Below are positions 37,701-48,552 of a DNA stretch of 64,000 bases, piece after piece. How positions within the stretch are numbered: the first letter of the stretch is position 1; the number at the start of each line of letters is the position of its first letter. Below the pieces are notes generated by a model. It was not told the origin of the DNA. It was given only the letters and a program-made list of their open reading frames with translations, and did no database searches. Origin of the DNA: Paralichthys olivaceus (taxonomy: Eukaryota > Chordata > Actinopteri > Pleuronectiformes > Paralichthyidae); assembly GCF_024713975.1 (NCBI RefSeq), contig NC_091098.1, positions 16,512,316 to 16,576,315 of the forward strand, in the 5' to 3' direction. Both the position numbers and the translations under genes were made by a program.

Positions 37701-40700
37701 CCAAACAGGACAAAACAAACACCTTTTGAGTTTTTATAACAACTGAAGGCTACAGGTCCTCTTCAATGTTTGGAAGGGGAGGGTGAGGTGTGGGGTATTA
37801 AGCTGCAACATCCAACTTCACCACTAGATGTCACTAAATTCTACACACTCAACCTTTAACTTAGCTTAGCATGAAGACTGGAAATAGGGTGAAACAGCAA
37901 GCATGGCTTTGTCCACTTCCAGTTCGAAGCAACATGTGCCAGTCTATTTCTTTCGCTCGTTCAGTCAATTCACTGCAACCAACCAGGAAATAGTCCTGCA
38001 CATAACTCCTTGTACAACCACAATTTGTAATTTTTATATCTGGGTATTTGTGTGAAATAACCAAACAAATGTTCAATAGTGAGCCTCTGGTTAAAGACTT
38101 TGTTGTTGTTTCCAATCTCATTAAGCAACAAAAACACAAATTTCCCTTGAACTTTATGCATAATTAGTCATAATTATTTAATAGTTAGTCTTAGTTGTGT
38201 TATCATCACATGGTAATGCAGCTCTTAGTTTGCTTTAAGAAGCTTAATCTGTATAACCAAACAAGACACAGCTTTTTTTATGCACAAACATTAATGCAGG
38301 TACATATTTATGTGAATTATCTGTTATTATGGTGAAAAACCATGACATGGTCTTTTTCTGCAGAGTCTGTGAAAGGAATTTCCACTATGATCATCTTTAT
38401 ACAATAACACACTGTGCAGTTACATGAGGAACAATTACCGCTTTGTTGAGGCCTGCTGACATGGCGGAGCTGCTGCGGTGGAAGGTGCCATTTGCTTTGG
38501 ATGGATCAAACTTGAACGTTTCAAACTCGGAATTTGTCTGCAGGGTCTGGCCTGGTGAAAGAGGAGAAGTGTGAGAAAAAGCGAAACGAACAACAGAGGG
38601 GCACAGAGGCAATGAAGGATGCAAGACAGACGTTCAGAGAGTTGTTTTACAAGGGTTAGGCCTGTTTATGATTAATGTCAGGTGGACATTCAAATGGTGA
38701 TAAAACCCGGGAGCTTCAAACACGCTGGCAAGACAAAACGAGGGTGTGGTTGGAATTTAGCCACTTAATGTGGGCAGCACAATTTCATCAGATTGAAAAT
38801 TCAGTGTGGTCATGAGAAGTACGTTATTATTTGTTATATCTATCCACGTGTTTATGGTTATATCTGCGTCCCTTGTAGTAACATTGCATTCGTCCTGAAA
38901 TAAAGAATTAACCTAAAAAAAACTGGTAGAAAAAAAATGTGATACCGAACATTGGCCCTTCATCACTTACAGAGGAATCAGACTCTGGTGTGTGTCACTG
39001 GGTAAATAGTCTGCTTCCTTGGTGTATGGTGGACAAATCAGCCTCTAATAAAAGTAATTAAATTATATAAAAGAGGACAAATTAAAGAGGGATTTAAAGA
39101 CCGCAATTAAAGAAAGTGATGTATCTATATATTATTATTATATAGAAATAAACAGCCAAATCCAAATGTCTGACTTAAAGAATGGCACATTTAAAAATTG
39201 GAAATGCATGACTGCCATTCCTTAAGTCAGACAGACATGACATCACATCAGTCACAGTCCGCAGGCTTCAAGCATGAGCTCAGGAAAATCCACCCGTCAT
39301 GAAGAAGCATGTTTCAGCACCTTCGCCCTGCCTGTCTCATCAGATGAATCATGTGAATGTGAAGCCTCACTGCCACATGGTGCCAAATGTAAGGACAGAC
39401 TTCACCATTATAGGATTATCGAAGTCATAACAGTGACATAATCATCAGGGTGAGAGTGTCTCCCACAGTCAGTCACAGCTCAGTTCATCTAAATCATAAA
39501 TACACCTGCAGTGTTTTTCTTTTCTCTTTGCCTCCGAGCAGATTGTTTTAATTTAATTTTGCCGTTCCTCTGCCCTTATCTTTGCAGAAACAATAAACCT
39601 GTTACTCTGGATAATTCCCAGACCTCACTGCTTTTTCTTCATAGAGACGAGTGCTGTGGTAGAAATGTATCACCTTATTGCACATTGAAGATGAACTAGA
39701 AACTAAAAGATTAATGAGAAGAATAAGAATAATAAAGAATAAGAGCAAACTGATTTCTAGTAGGCCTGCTTCATTGACTTTGACTACAGCGTCCCACCTT
39801 TTGTTTTAACTATAATGATTTTTCTCTCCAACCCTCCACTCTCTGTGCAGCACACACAAAAACAGTTCTCCTCCATTGTGTTGGAGCAGCAGCAGAAACT
39901 GCAGAATGATATCCTCTAACCTCCTCGGCGTTCCACAGTGCTGAGTGTCCAAATAACTGAGAATCGTTTGTTGCTGCAACAAGATTTTCTGAACAAAATA
40001 ATTAATGTATGTGTTTCTGAAACTATGTCTTTGCCTCAGCTGGATAAGCTCAAGGGCTTGAAAGGCTATTTTTGTGATTATTCAGTGTTTATCGACTGCA
40101 ATGTGTTTTATAGATATTTACCCCGAGCCAAGTATTCCCAGCCAGGATTTATACTTACACTTTTGAAGCCTTTTCTTGTCAGCTTGACAGAATCACAAAT
40201 AAATAGTTAAAGGAAAATCTGTTTCAATTGTTATATTTGCAGCAAATATGATAAAGCATTTTTTTGAAGGTTTTATTTGCGTACTTTTTTCACTAGAGAT
40301 GTTCTGATACCGATACCTGCATCGGAAATATCACTGATGCCAAAAAGCTGGGTCGGACAAGGTGTATTGTTCCGATCCGGAAATCACTTGCTGCTGTGCT
40401 GCACTGGTCACTGACCAGTGGTCTACTGTTTTCAGAGCAGCGAAGAAGAAGTGAACCATCATAAGAACCATTAGAAACGTTTTTTTATAAGGTTTAACCT
40501 GATCCAGGACATCCAGCACTGACAGCATCATAACTCCCATACAGGGTTAGTGAGGCTATTAAAATATGTTGTATAAGATGTTATTTTTTAAATGCACTGG
40601 TATCGGACCAGAACTCCAGTCCAGGTACCAGAATTAGTATCAGGAAGGGAAAAGTGATATTGGAACATAGGTGGTCGGCTTTGGGCTGAGTGATCTCATA

Positions 40701-41496
40701 TAGGCCACACTTTTCTCTGTAGAAGGCAATAATTTGAAGAGAGACAACTTTTAAACATATTTCACAGGCAACCTTCTTTGCAGATTATGAACTGAACTAA
40801 TAGTAAGCCATTTACTCCAATGGTGCCATTTAACAACCATGCACAGTATATTGCAACTCAACCAGAGGAGCTGCACACATTTCACAAGAGTTAAATATTT
40901 TGGTGGATCTGGTCCTAATCCCTCTTGCAGCAATAGTTGGGATTGTTTTGACAGACTTGAAATTTTAATTTTTAAAAATGTGTGTGTGGGATGTTGCAAG
41001 CCCAAGGGCTGCATTCCTCCGCCTGGGTGAGCAGAACATGTGTCTGACAATAATGAGCAATGAATCTCACCAACAGAACTCATCTCTGTGGTTCCAGCAG
41101 CAGCAGCCGTGGAACATGTTTCACACGTCTGTATTCTAAGGTCAGTTAGGTGACAAAAAAGAAACTTATAAACAGCTCCCCACCTGCGCCTGGGTTTCTC
41201 CCCTGAGGACGTCATCCTCTCACACTGAACTCTCAGAGTAGAAGCAGCAGAAAGCAACACAGAGAGACACCATGCAGTCCAGTTCCACCCTGGGAGGTTC
41301 AGAGAGGTTTACCTGTAGGTGGTGGAGACAGCTGACCGTTCTTCCAGGTTTTGGACTTGCCCCTCTTGATGGTGTGCACCTGATCGAGCACGCGCTGCTG
41401 TCCCGAGCGCAGCTTGTTGTCGGAGGGAAGCGCGAGCGACGTGTCCTCCACGCTCCCGATGGTCATCGCCGATCTCAGCGGCTCCACAGCCGTCAT
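25625..41496 (-). CDS. pkp1: Plakophilin-1 (complete, 14 coding exons, 716 aa)
   Basis: Plakophilin-1 is an armadillo-repeat desmosomal plaque protein that links desmoplakin and keratin to desmosomal cadherins; it also occurs in nuclei. Exons in transcript order: 41313-41496, 38439-38551, 33933-34112, 33610-33800, 32427-32568, 31951-32158, 30500-30668, 30249-30366, 28349-28516, 28088-28264, 27622-27775, 27332-27518, 26221-26305, 25625-25699. Every junction is GT-AG and in frame. The head domain (residues 1 to about 222) has TSLALPSDNKLRSGQQRV, a PKP1-type motif. Arm repeats follow, with AVEYLSHPEENFQMCGATFI, VFQLGGIPLLVTLLRSPN, GLLWNLSSADEMK, TTGCLRNLS, CSGLIDSLMSYIQSCV, ENCACILHNLTYQLE, TLEATCGALQNLTANRGM and ALLSNMSR. 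The C terminus (KSLFVNENTKAVHRSVQVID) does not match the mammalian end I know and is the least certain exon. Human PKP1 is 726-747 aa. Position beside tnnt2 supports pkp1 over pkp2 or pkp3. Confidence 0.92.
26950..27145 (+). mobile_element. tRNA-derived SINE in a pkp1 intron
   Basis: The stretch from about 27010 shows a tRNA-like head (TGTGGTTGAGCAGGTAGC, then TTGTCCGCTAAATGGAAGGTC, then GGTTTAATCCC as a degraded B box). The tRNA-unrelated body follows (CTGGGCAAGATACTAAACCC). It lies in the intron between pkp1 exons 12 and 13 and is antisense to the gene. The left boundary is approximate. Confidence 0.7.
28550..28905 (+). mobile_element. tRNA-derived SINE followed by an L2-like 3' segment, in a pkp1 intron
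   Basis: The head GGCGGCTGTGGCTGAGGGG carries an A-box-like word, and GGTTCGACCCG is a good B box; TCTTGGGCAAGATACTGAAC follows. From about 28740 the sequence switches to CGTCAAGGCAGATGGCCGCC, TGAGTCTGGTTCTTCCAGAT and CAAAGTGCTTACTCATTGGG, words of the common teleost L2/Rex 3' region. It could be one composite SINE or two nested insertions. It is antisense to pkp1, just upstream (in transcript order) of exon 9. Confidence 0.72.
32348..32392. repeat. Short tandem repeat (14-bp unit, about 3 copies)
   Basis: Units of the form GACGTGTTTAAAG or GACGCGTTTAAAG recur three times in a row, ending in a partial fourth (GACGCG). They sit in the pkp1 intron about 35 bp beyond the donor side of exon 5. 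Confidence 0.8.
32632..33048. mobile_element. MITE-like element with TTAAAGG terminal inverted repeats
   Basis: The left end TTAAAGGAGACATATT and the right end, read on the other strand as TTAAAGGATACATATT, match at about 14 of 16 bases. The element is 417 bp with no coding capacity and lies in the pkp1 intron upstream of exon 5. The terminal TTAA may be part of the target site. Confidence 0.7.
34700..34800 (+). repeat. TG microsatellite in a pkp1 intron
   Basis: An almost pure (TG)n tract from 34700 to about 34763 is followed by GGTGTG and GAGTGTG variants. Confidence 0.95.
34904..35171 (-). mobile_element. MITE family member 1 (AAAGGTnCAGTGTGTA ends), internally deleted, reverse orientation
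   Basis: The left end TTAAAGGTACAGTGTGTAGA and the right end AACACACCTTTAA face each other. The right part (CCAATAGATCCCTTTCACCT) is the reverse complement of the left part of the copy at 53716-54083, so the orientation is reversed. About 100 bp of the interior is missing relative to that copy. Confidence 0.78.
36487..36530 (+). mobile_element. Short fragment of a fish interspersed repeat (CAGGTGTACCTAATAAAGTGG)
   Basis: The words ACAGGTGTACCTAATAAAGT and GGCCACTGTAAA are the end of a widespread teleost repeat. A second copy, in the other orientation, is at about 60875-60945 (CAATGGCCACTTCATGAGGTGC). Only the end of the element is here. Confidence 0.55.
37524..37859 (+). mobile_element. MITE family member 2 (AAAGGTnCAGTGTGTA ends)
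   Basis: The copy opens AAAAGCTCCAGTGTGTAAGA, continues with GTTTCATCTAAATTGTACAA, CCCTTTATATT, CTACGGAGGCCACCATGTTT and CCTTTTGAGTTTTTATAACA, and closes CTACACACTCAACCTTTAA. It is collinear with the copy at 53716-54083 and lies in the first long pkp1 intron region. Confidence 0.82.
40294..40669. mobile_element. Probable hAT-type non-autonomous element (GATACCGATACC family)
   Basis: The left end reads AGAGATGTTCTGATACCGAT and the right end reads GTGATATTGGAACATA. Both are degenerate forms of a fish repeat whose ends run ATGTTCCGATAC. Internal words such as GGTATCGGACCAG and CCAGGTACCAGAATTAGTAT belong to the same family. The inverted ends match only partly, so the boundaries and class are tentative. 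Confidence 0.5.
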
Positions 41497-41880
41497 CTTC
41501 CGCGGCGAGAGAGAGCCCAGGGAGGGGTCGATGGGACCGGTGACCGAGAGGTAACAGAGATAAGAACAAAGCGCGGCTCCTCTAGTGCGCAGTGATCGCG
41601 GCTCCTCTAGTGCGCAGTGATCGCGGCGGACGTGTCTAGTGTGTGGATTGATTCAATGTTCCTACAGGAGCGGCGGCGAGCTCCACCCTCCCGGGACCGC
41701 GCCCCGCAGAGGTGGGACCACTGTGGGTGGGGCCGGCAGAGTTCACAGGCAGGTGTGGGGGGGAGGGGGTGGAGCAGAGCTGCGCACGCGCACAAACACA
41801 CGCACACACACAGGCACACACGCACACACACAGGCACGCACGCATGCGCACAGACACGCGCGCACCGAGGTTAAGGTGTG
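41365..41880 (-). promoter_or_regulatory. pkp1: CpG-rich pkp1 promoter and 5' UTR region
   Basis: CpG dinucleotides cluster around the pkp1 start codon (41496) and upstream of it, unlike the surrounding AT-rich DNA. The segment 41573-41622 is a perfect tandem duplication of 25 bp just upstream of the ATG. A CA/CG-rich stretch (41790-41868) follows. The transcription start is not defined by a clear TATA box. Confidence 0.6.
41573..41622. repeat. Perfect 25-bp tandem duplication upstream of the pkp1 start codon
   Basis: Two identical adjacent 25-bp units (41573-41597 and 41598-41622) begin GCGGCTCCTCTAGTGCGCAG. They lie 77-126 bp upstream of the ATG, in the probable 5' UTR or core promoter. 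Confidence 0.92.
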
Positions 41881-42208
41881 CAGTCAAGTGTGCAACATAC
41901 ACAAAAATGTGTAATGTCTGCAAAGTAACGTGTGAAATAAGTGTCGCATGCTGAGATGGTGTTTAACATCCGCACAACAGAGGATCAACCTCTTCATAGA
42001 CAGTCTATGGGATCGACTCACGGTTCCCTGCAGCCGCTCATCGTTGTGTGGCACTTCCTCTGCTCCCCTGCTGCCTGTCACAGACACAGCCACAGACACA
42101 GACACAGACAGGCCTCTATGACAGTGAACAGTGTAGATAATGTAAGAAAAGACACATTCTCAAAGTTCCTAACTGGAGCTGGAACATTTATAACTACTGT
42201 ATGTAGAC

Positions 42209-42444
42209 TCAGTTTTTGGGTAATACAATTTTCTCAGCTGGATTTATTTGACAGATGCAACTTTGTGTGGTCACTGTGTGGATTGTGTTCCGTGTGTGCT
42301 GTGTTAAATACAGAGGTCAAATGTCCCCATGTTTGCATGTTGCATGCTGTGTGTGGGACCATAAAGAGGAATCTTAATCTAAGCCTCAGTTTTTGGATAA
42401 TACAATTTTCTCAGCTGGATTTATTTGACAGATGCAATTTTGTT
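42209..42444. repeat. Direct repeat of about 60 bp, spaced 176 bp
   Basis: The segment starting CTCAGTTTTTGGGTAATACA at 42209 recurs from 42385 with only a few differences, both ending near GATTTATTTGACAGATGCAA. The DNA between the copies is unrelated to the repeat, so this is either a duplication with a spacer or a remnant of a longer tandem array. Confidence 0.9.
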
Positions 42445-42684
42445 TTTCATATTCTAAAATAAAACAATGTATCATCATTTTTGATGTTACTATAATGTTA
42501 TAATGTTACTATTCATTAATGTTTGAAGAAACGCTCATTTTCGTGTCGGTTTGCTTTAGAGGTTTCTAATACTTATTAAAAAAAAATTTAAATCAACAAA
42601 ATATATAATCTGCCTACACTAGTGCATACAACTGTATACAACAGTGTAACCACAGGAACCATATTTTGCAGTATAAATCAACAT

Positions 42685-42824
42685 ACAGTATACAAGTGTA
42701 TACTGTGAAGGTTTTCACTTATCCAGGTCATGCAGGTGAACACAGGGAACTGGACTTGCTCGTGTTTCTTAAAAGACGTTTCACCAACATGTCTCCAGGA
42801 GACAGCAGGTCCAGTTCCCTGTGT
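42685..42824. repeat. Two palindromes side by side (hairpin-forming)
   Basis: A 20-bp palindrome with 9-bp perfect arms lies at about 42686-42705 (CAGTATACA, two bases, TGTATACTG). It is followed by a perfect 16-bp inverted repeat: ACACAGGGAACTGGAC at 42740-42755 and its complement at 42809-42824, with a 53-nt spacer. The spacer contains AAAGACGTTTCACCAACATG, a word of a common fish interspersed repeat. Confidence 0.8.
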
Positions 42825-43499
42825 ACACATTTACAACTTCTGCACTTAGAGGACTTTCACTGTTGATATTCTATCACACTTTACATTCTGTTATGTTGCT
42901 GTATGGCTACTTTTACTTAGAGCTAATATGAGCACATGCTCTTTGAATAACCGGATTGCCACGTTTCTGCAGGTGATATTTTCCCACCACACCCTTCACC
43001 TCAACTTTGCCAAGATAATAAACGCATGTTATACCTGTAGTATACAGTATGTACATGTGTGAGTGTATGTGAGACAAAGTTCAGAGCCATTCAGCTGCTC
43101 TTTGTATATATTCCTACCAGATATTTGATCTGAGACAGATGGAGAAAGATGAGTCAGAGATTAGTTTAGTCTGTTGATAGCATGGTAATCTCTTTAAGAT
43201 AGGGAGATTTTAGGTTCAGGACAAGGACGAGATGATTTTGATGATAGTATTTAATAGTTGAAGATCATGATGGAAAAGGAGACTTTGCACTGATTTCAGG
43301 AGATATACCGACACAAGCAACCTGTTATCCTAGTTCAGCTATTGTCTTTCACTGCTGCAACGTTGGTATGTTTAATTGGTGAGTACCACACCCTGCCTGA
43401 TGACTCTGAGTGTGTGTGTGTGTGTCACTGTTTACCACATGCTGTTTTGGCAAAATTACCCCAACTGTGATTAATGTCTGCACACAAAAGAGCCAAAAG

Positions 43500-43550
43500 T
43501 GAGTGTGAGTGAGTGAGTGAGTGAGTGAGTGAGTGTGTGAGTGTGTGAGT

Positions 43551-43611
<61 letters not shown>

Positions 43612-43616
43612 TGTGT
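43500..43616 (+). repeat. GTGA and TG compound microsatellite
   Basis: (GTGA)n from about 43501 to 43535 grades into (GTGTGA)n, then pure (TG)n to about 43600, then a short (GA)n. Confidence 0.95.
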
Positions 43617-46016
43617 CATCTTAAGCTAAATGTCACTCGAAAGCTTTTCCACAGTTCCTGTGATTTCAAGTGTTAGCACCAACATGCTTGTGTGGACAAG
43701 AGTTCATTCATGTTTAAAAGAAATTGTTGTCACTTTGCTGAAAATAGCTCAAACAAACAAAAAATATCACATGAAGAGAAGAGACTATCGTCACCACCAC
43801 TTTGTAATTTGGATATAGGCAAAGAACTACAGCTACAGTTTATATAAAGTCAGTAAATGTACTTAGTTGCCTTCCATCATTCTTTACCCCACACCTGTAC
43901 AAATAAACACAAATGAAAATAATTATTAAATGATCATTTATTGGACTTCAATTTCAGTTGTAGTGTTTTATTTAGGTTACTGAAGTTAATTAAAGTTTCT
44001 AATAACTGCATGAGAGAGCTTCCCAAAAATTGTAGTTGAACCACCTTTTCTTTTTTAAACACTACCGCCCTGTGTGTGTGCGTGTCAAAGCTCAAATAAC
44101 ATACTCTTATGGTGTGTGTCTCTTGGAAGGCAGCCAACACACATAAAACGAGCAATATCTCTTATAGGATTTTGACAGATCATGAAAATGTTTGATCTTC
44201 CAGGTGGATTTAAAGATTTACGAGTGAAGATCCACATTATACACAACAAAGTGTATTTCTGAAGGGTTAAAAGTGGTGAGCCCGATAAAAAGCTAGTATA
44301 TATATATATTTATATGCTGATATTAGCCTTTGACAGACATATTGGTATTTGTTTGCTGACATGAATCTATAAAACTTTTATTTACAGAATAGATGTATAT
44401 TTAGGTTTACATTTTAAGAGGAAAAAACTAACTTCAAGTTCAAGTTCTTTATATTTGGATGTGTTAGTTTTTTTTTTTTTTTTTTAGTTATTTATATAAA
44501 GTTTGTGGTCAAATTATAAACTACTAAGCCTCAATCACATTCTTTGTAATAAGGAGTTCAATACAGCATCTTAGGACAATTATTTTAAAACATCGGCTGA
44601 TATATTGGCATAGTATCAGAAATGTTTTATTCTCTTACGTCAGTATTGGGCCTCCAACAACCCGTACCGTTTGGGCTCTGGTGAACAGTCCTTTGACGTG
44701 ATCTAGTCTGACAAGATAGCAGAAGCTTTACTGCTGACAGACGTCAACCTTTGCCCGTCAGCAGCAGTACATTGTATTGTAGCTGGTCTCTATCATTGAA
44801 TGTCACTTTCCCCTGCATTGTAAAAACACTCCCAGCTGTGGTGACTGTACTGCATCAGAGAAGCACACTGCACTGCTTCCACCGATATGAGTCAATTACA
44901 CTAGCGTACTTTTGTTTGCTGCTTGTTTATCAAAGACATCCAACTTCTTCAATATTTAATATTACAGAACACACGTGTGATGTGTAACCATATTGATGAT
45001 GTGTTCATTAACAATGAGAGGAAGAGACGTTATCAAAGTGATGAGAGACATACTCATTTGTTGGTGCCATAATGAAGAAGGTAACGCCTGGAGATGATGT
45101 TGCTTTCTACACAAACTGGACTGATCACATTTACTGCTGCAGCACTGTGGGGAAAATGAGGAAACAGCGCCACCCAGCAGGATAAAATGGTAACTGCAAT
45201 CTCTGAGGTGAACGATTTAACCTAAGATCAGAAGTACGGGTTAGGGATGAATATATTTATGATACTGGTGCGAGGATTAAATATTGCAAGTACAAATATG
45301 ACACTTCAACAGCTTTGTTTGAGATGGTTTTTCTATTTCAACAAAATGTCAACATAAAAGAATTTATAGTAACATTCTTAAACCTAGAAAAGTCATGAAT
45401 TAGGGGAAATCTTATAAAATATCAAGATCAAGACTGTAGTTTAGCATTTGCGTTAAATTTCCTTCCCTGACTGCTCAATATTTGATTCTGTGATACACAT
45501 CAGATGCTTCTCTAAAGGCACTGATGTTGCCTATCCAGCCCCAGGTGGAATTCCACTGAGCGTATGTGGTAATGGTTAAAATAGAGGCTTTCTTATCATC
45601 TCAACCATGGAGGTTGTTTTAATCTGACTTTGAGTATCATACAAATACTACTGGACGGATAACCACAAAACTTGAAGAGGGTGCAAAATTGGTCAGGACA
45701 AACCTATTTAACACTGTGTGCGGATGCAGATCAGGGGGGAAGATCCAGGAATGTTTTTTCCACTGAATTAAACATTGTGAGAAAGTCAAAAATGTAAAAA
45801 AATGCCCCATTTCTCAAAAAATAATTCATGGATCTTGATTTTTGAAAATCAGACCTATATAAATGTGTTACACAAGTGGACTGTTGCACATTGGCAGAGA
45901 TTTGCACTCTACTGAGTGTAACTCTACATATGGGCGAGTTGCTCTCTCTCAAGCAGCTCTTGTAATGTTTCTATCCAGACTCTAGACGCTGCACAGTTCT
46001 GCAAACACCACGTGAT

Positions 46017-46022
46017 TTTATT
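46017..46022 (-). terminator. tead3: Candidate polyadenylation signal of tead3
   Basis: AATAAA on the minus strand lies about 2.5 kb after the tead3 stop codon. The DNA between is A/T-rich, free of other gene signals, and includes repeat insertions at 47.3-48.4 kb. TEAD genes commonly have long 3' UTRs, but a shorter one using another site cannot be excluded. Confidence 0.4.
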
Positions 46023-47309
46023 GGTACAGCATAAAGGCACAGATTTCATTCACTGAGCAGATTTGACCAAAGGAGTGATGAGGCACGGCCAACCACAATA
46101 CACAGAAAGGAAAGAAATAAAACTCATAAACATAAAAACACGTTTGGCCGACCACACAGTGAATGTTAGACGATCTTGCTTAAAACTGAATCTTAGTTTC
46201 ATGATACAGAGTCAAATGATACATGGTTAAACATGATCCTGTCAGGAGGGGGTATGATAGTGTCAAATAAGATTCACAACTAAATAAAAAAAAAATAGCT
46301 GGTAGTCATGTACCAAAAATTCAAAAATATTACATAGAACAAAAAAGAACAAACAAGTGTCAGCTGGATAGTTTGTTAGTGTTAACAGGCAAAAACCCCA
46401 GTGCACCGTAGATAACCTTAGTGTGTTCCAGACATCATTTTGCATACATCAAAAAAAAAAAAGAGAAAAAAAACTGAAACACCCATCATGATGTTAAGTT
46501 TAACACTTCTAGCTGTGCTGGTAAAAAAAACAACGGCAATTCATCTTTACAAAAACAAGTCTATTTACCGTGTTTTGGCTTATAAAACAGTACCATTACA
46601 AATGTAGTGTACACATCCTATACATCAGTGCTCCTCTGGTTAAGGCTTTATATGAACCAAAGCACATTCTCATCCCAACTCACGTGGAGGTAGAAATACT
46701 GCAGCGAGCCCACACAGTCGGAGTAACAACTGGGTCGTGTCAATGAACAGTAAGGGTCGATTCAAAGTGCAGCTAACACCCAAGCGTGAACTCAATCTGA
46801 AACAGTTTGTGATTTTTTTCTAAAAGACAAGTGAGCCGAACTTTAAAAACACCTCCTTAACATTTGATCACAACCATCCTCTCCACACGAGTACCACTGG
46901 AAACCTTTTAAACTCCCTCTCTACACTCCAACACTGTGTTTTAATATAAATACGACTGGTGTAGTGCATTATATTCTAAGAGGCACACTCTTACTTTGAT
47001 TATACAAACTGTAGGTCACGACTCCACTGTAAGCAGTGATAGAAGATGCACCGTTATAGGCTCAATCATTTCCTGCTGTGGAGACGATATGAACTGTAGA
47101 AGAAAGTCACTGTGGCATAGTTTACATTAACACTGGCTACATGATTTGTTTGCCAACCTATATATTCAAACTGGTCTCACATCTGTCACACCCATGACGT
47201 AAATGCATGTGCGTGAAAAAAGTTAATTCTATTTAGTTTTAGTGTAGCACAGCTACACACTGATTGTTTGTGATTTAAGGATATCCCATCTTAACTTGAT
47301 TTAATATAG

Positions 47310-47690
47310 CTGGCAGATTCCTGTGCCTCCATCAAGGAGGTTATGTTTTCACCCCTGTCTGTCGGCAGGATAATGCAACAAACTACTCAACTGATTTCCA
47401 CGAAACTTTCTTTTCAGAGATTTTCGAGGGAATAATTAATGGATCTTGATGAGAACTGATATCTGTGTGGCTTGATTGAATCTAAGAGGAATAATGAGCC
47501 TTAGCAGCATTCTACTGAGTGCCATTCTAGTGTTTCCAGGTGTTTGTTTATTTGTTAGCAGGAGTCCACAAAAAGCACTGAACCAATTTGCACAAAACTT
47601 GGTGGAGGGATGGAGGACAGGCCAGGAAATCATTACATTTTGGTGCAGATTACCAGACTACTTCCTATTTTCTCTTATTCTTCTATTATA
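47310..47690 (+). mobile_element. Interspersed fish repeat (GGAGGTTATGTTTTCACCCC family), two partial units
   Basis: The first unit runs from AAGGAGGTTATGTTTTCACC through CTACTCAACTGATTTCCACG. A second partial unit starts near 47520 with TTTGTTAGCAGGAGTCCACA and CACAAAACTTGGTGGAGGGA. Related degenerate copies are near 45605-45745 and 55505-55625. It is a widespread teleost repeat of unclear class, inserted in the probable tead3 3' UTR. Confidence 0.6.
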
Positions 47691-47907
47691 AGAGCTAGAC
47701 ATAGGATTATTTGGCGGTGGTAGACACTACTGAGTGCCATATTAGTTTTTGTTTTCAGAGACATCAATTTCTCATTAAAAACTGTGATATTTTGAACCTG
47801 ACATTGTGCACAGAGGTTTCTGTGATTAAATAATTACACTGAATAACATAAAAATGCTTCATGATAAAGAATACATATTGTTTTGAAATCCACAAATCAA
47901 TTGTTTG

Positions 47908-48368
47908 AAAGGTCCCATATGTTATACTTACTTTACACAATACTTTTAGTTATGATTTCCATAAGAAGATATATCAGAAACCGTCAATGTAGTTTAAAAT
48001 CTCTTCTCTCACACTTCCCTCTGGAGCACCAACAGCTGGGTGACTCAGAGATGGTCATTGCAGCCTATTGCCATCACTTGGTTTAGACTCACAGGAAAAT
48101 GTAAATGAACCCAACAAGCCGTCCAAATCTGACTAAAAGGTCTGGCTGGCGGGGGCAAGGCTGAGAGGAGTGGTTTATGTTGTTGTGACATCATTAAGTT
48201 ACAGAAGTCCTGACAGCTTATTTTAAGGCAGTTTCAGAACACAGGCTGTGCACATTTCTCCATGACCTGAGCGCTTTGATACTTTCACAGTATTTATACA
48301 GCACTCGAACCAGCTTCATAATAAAAACTATCATGAAAATGTCACTTGCTACAATATGGGACCTTTAA
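47908..48368. mobile_element. MITE-like element with perfect 13-bp inverted ends
   Basis: The left end AAAGGTCCCATAT (47908-47920) and the right end ATATGGGACCTTT are exact complements. The interior is about 435 bp and non-coding. It lies about 190 bp beyond the tead3 stop codon, hence probably within the 3' UTR. Confidence 0.82.
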
Positions 48369-48552
48369 GTCATGGGATGCTGAAGAGAGATGGGAATACA
48401 TTTACATTGAACAACAGGTGTGACTACAGTGGGACTGTTGGTCTGCGTCTAGAGTAGAGGAGTGGGGTTTCTGTGTTTGAGCTGGAAATAGTGTTTATAC
48501 TCTATGTAATTAAAAAGTCTGTGGAGAGTCTCTGCATGCACGAGATGTGCTG

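Larger units (their letters stand above)
41900..46010. other. Intergenic stretch between pkp1 and tead3
   Basis: No coding exon is supported. It contains a spaced direct repeat (42209-42444), a palindromic stretch (42685-42824), a GTGA/TG microsatellite (43500-43615) and, at about 45605-45745, a degenerate copy of a repeat family whose better copies at 47335-47660 contain ACAAAACTTGGTGGAGGG. The rest shows nothing recognisable. Confidence 0.5.

Noticed and set aside
41617-41954. Overlapping frames on both strands around the pkp1 promoter
   Set aside because: They arise from the CA/CG-rich repeat and duplicated 5' sequence; no family match.
43500-43616. Regular repeat pattern that might suggest a CRISPR-like array
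   Set aside because: It is a simple GTGA/TG microsatellite without spacers, in a vertebrate genome.
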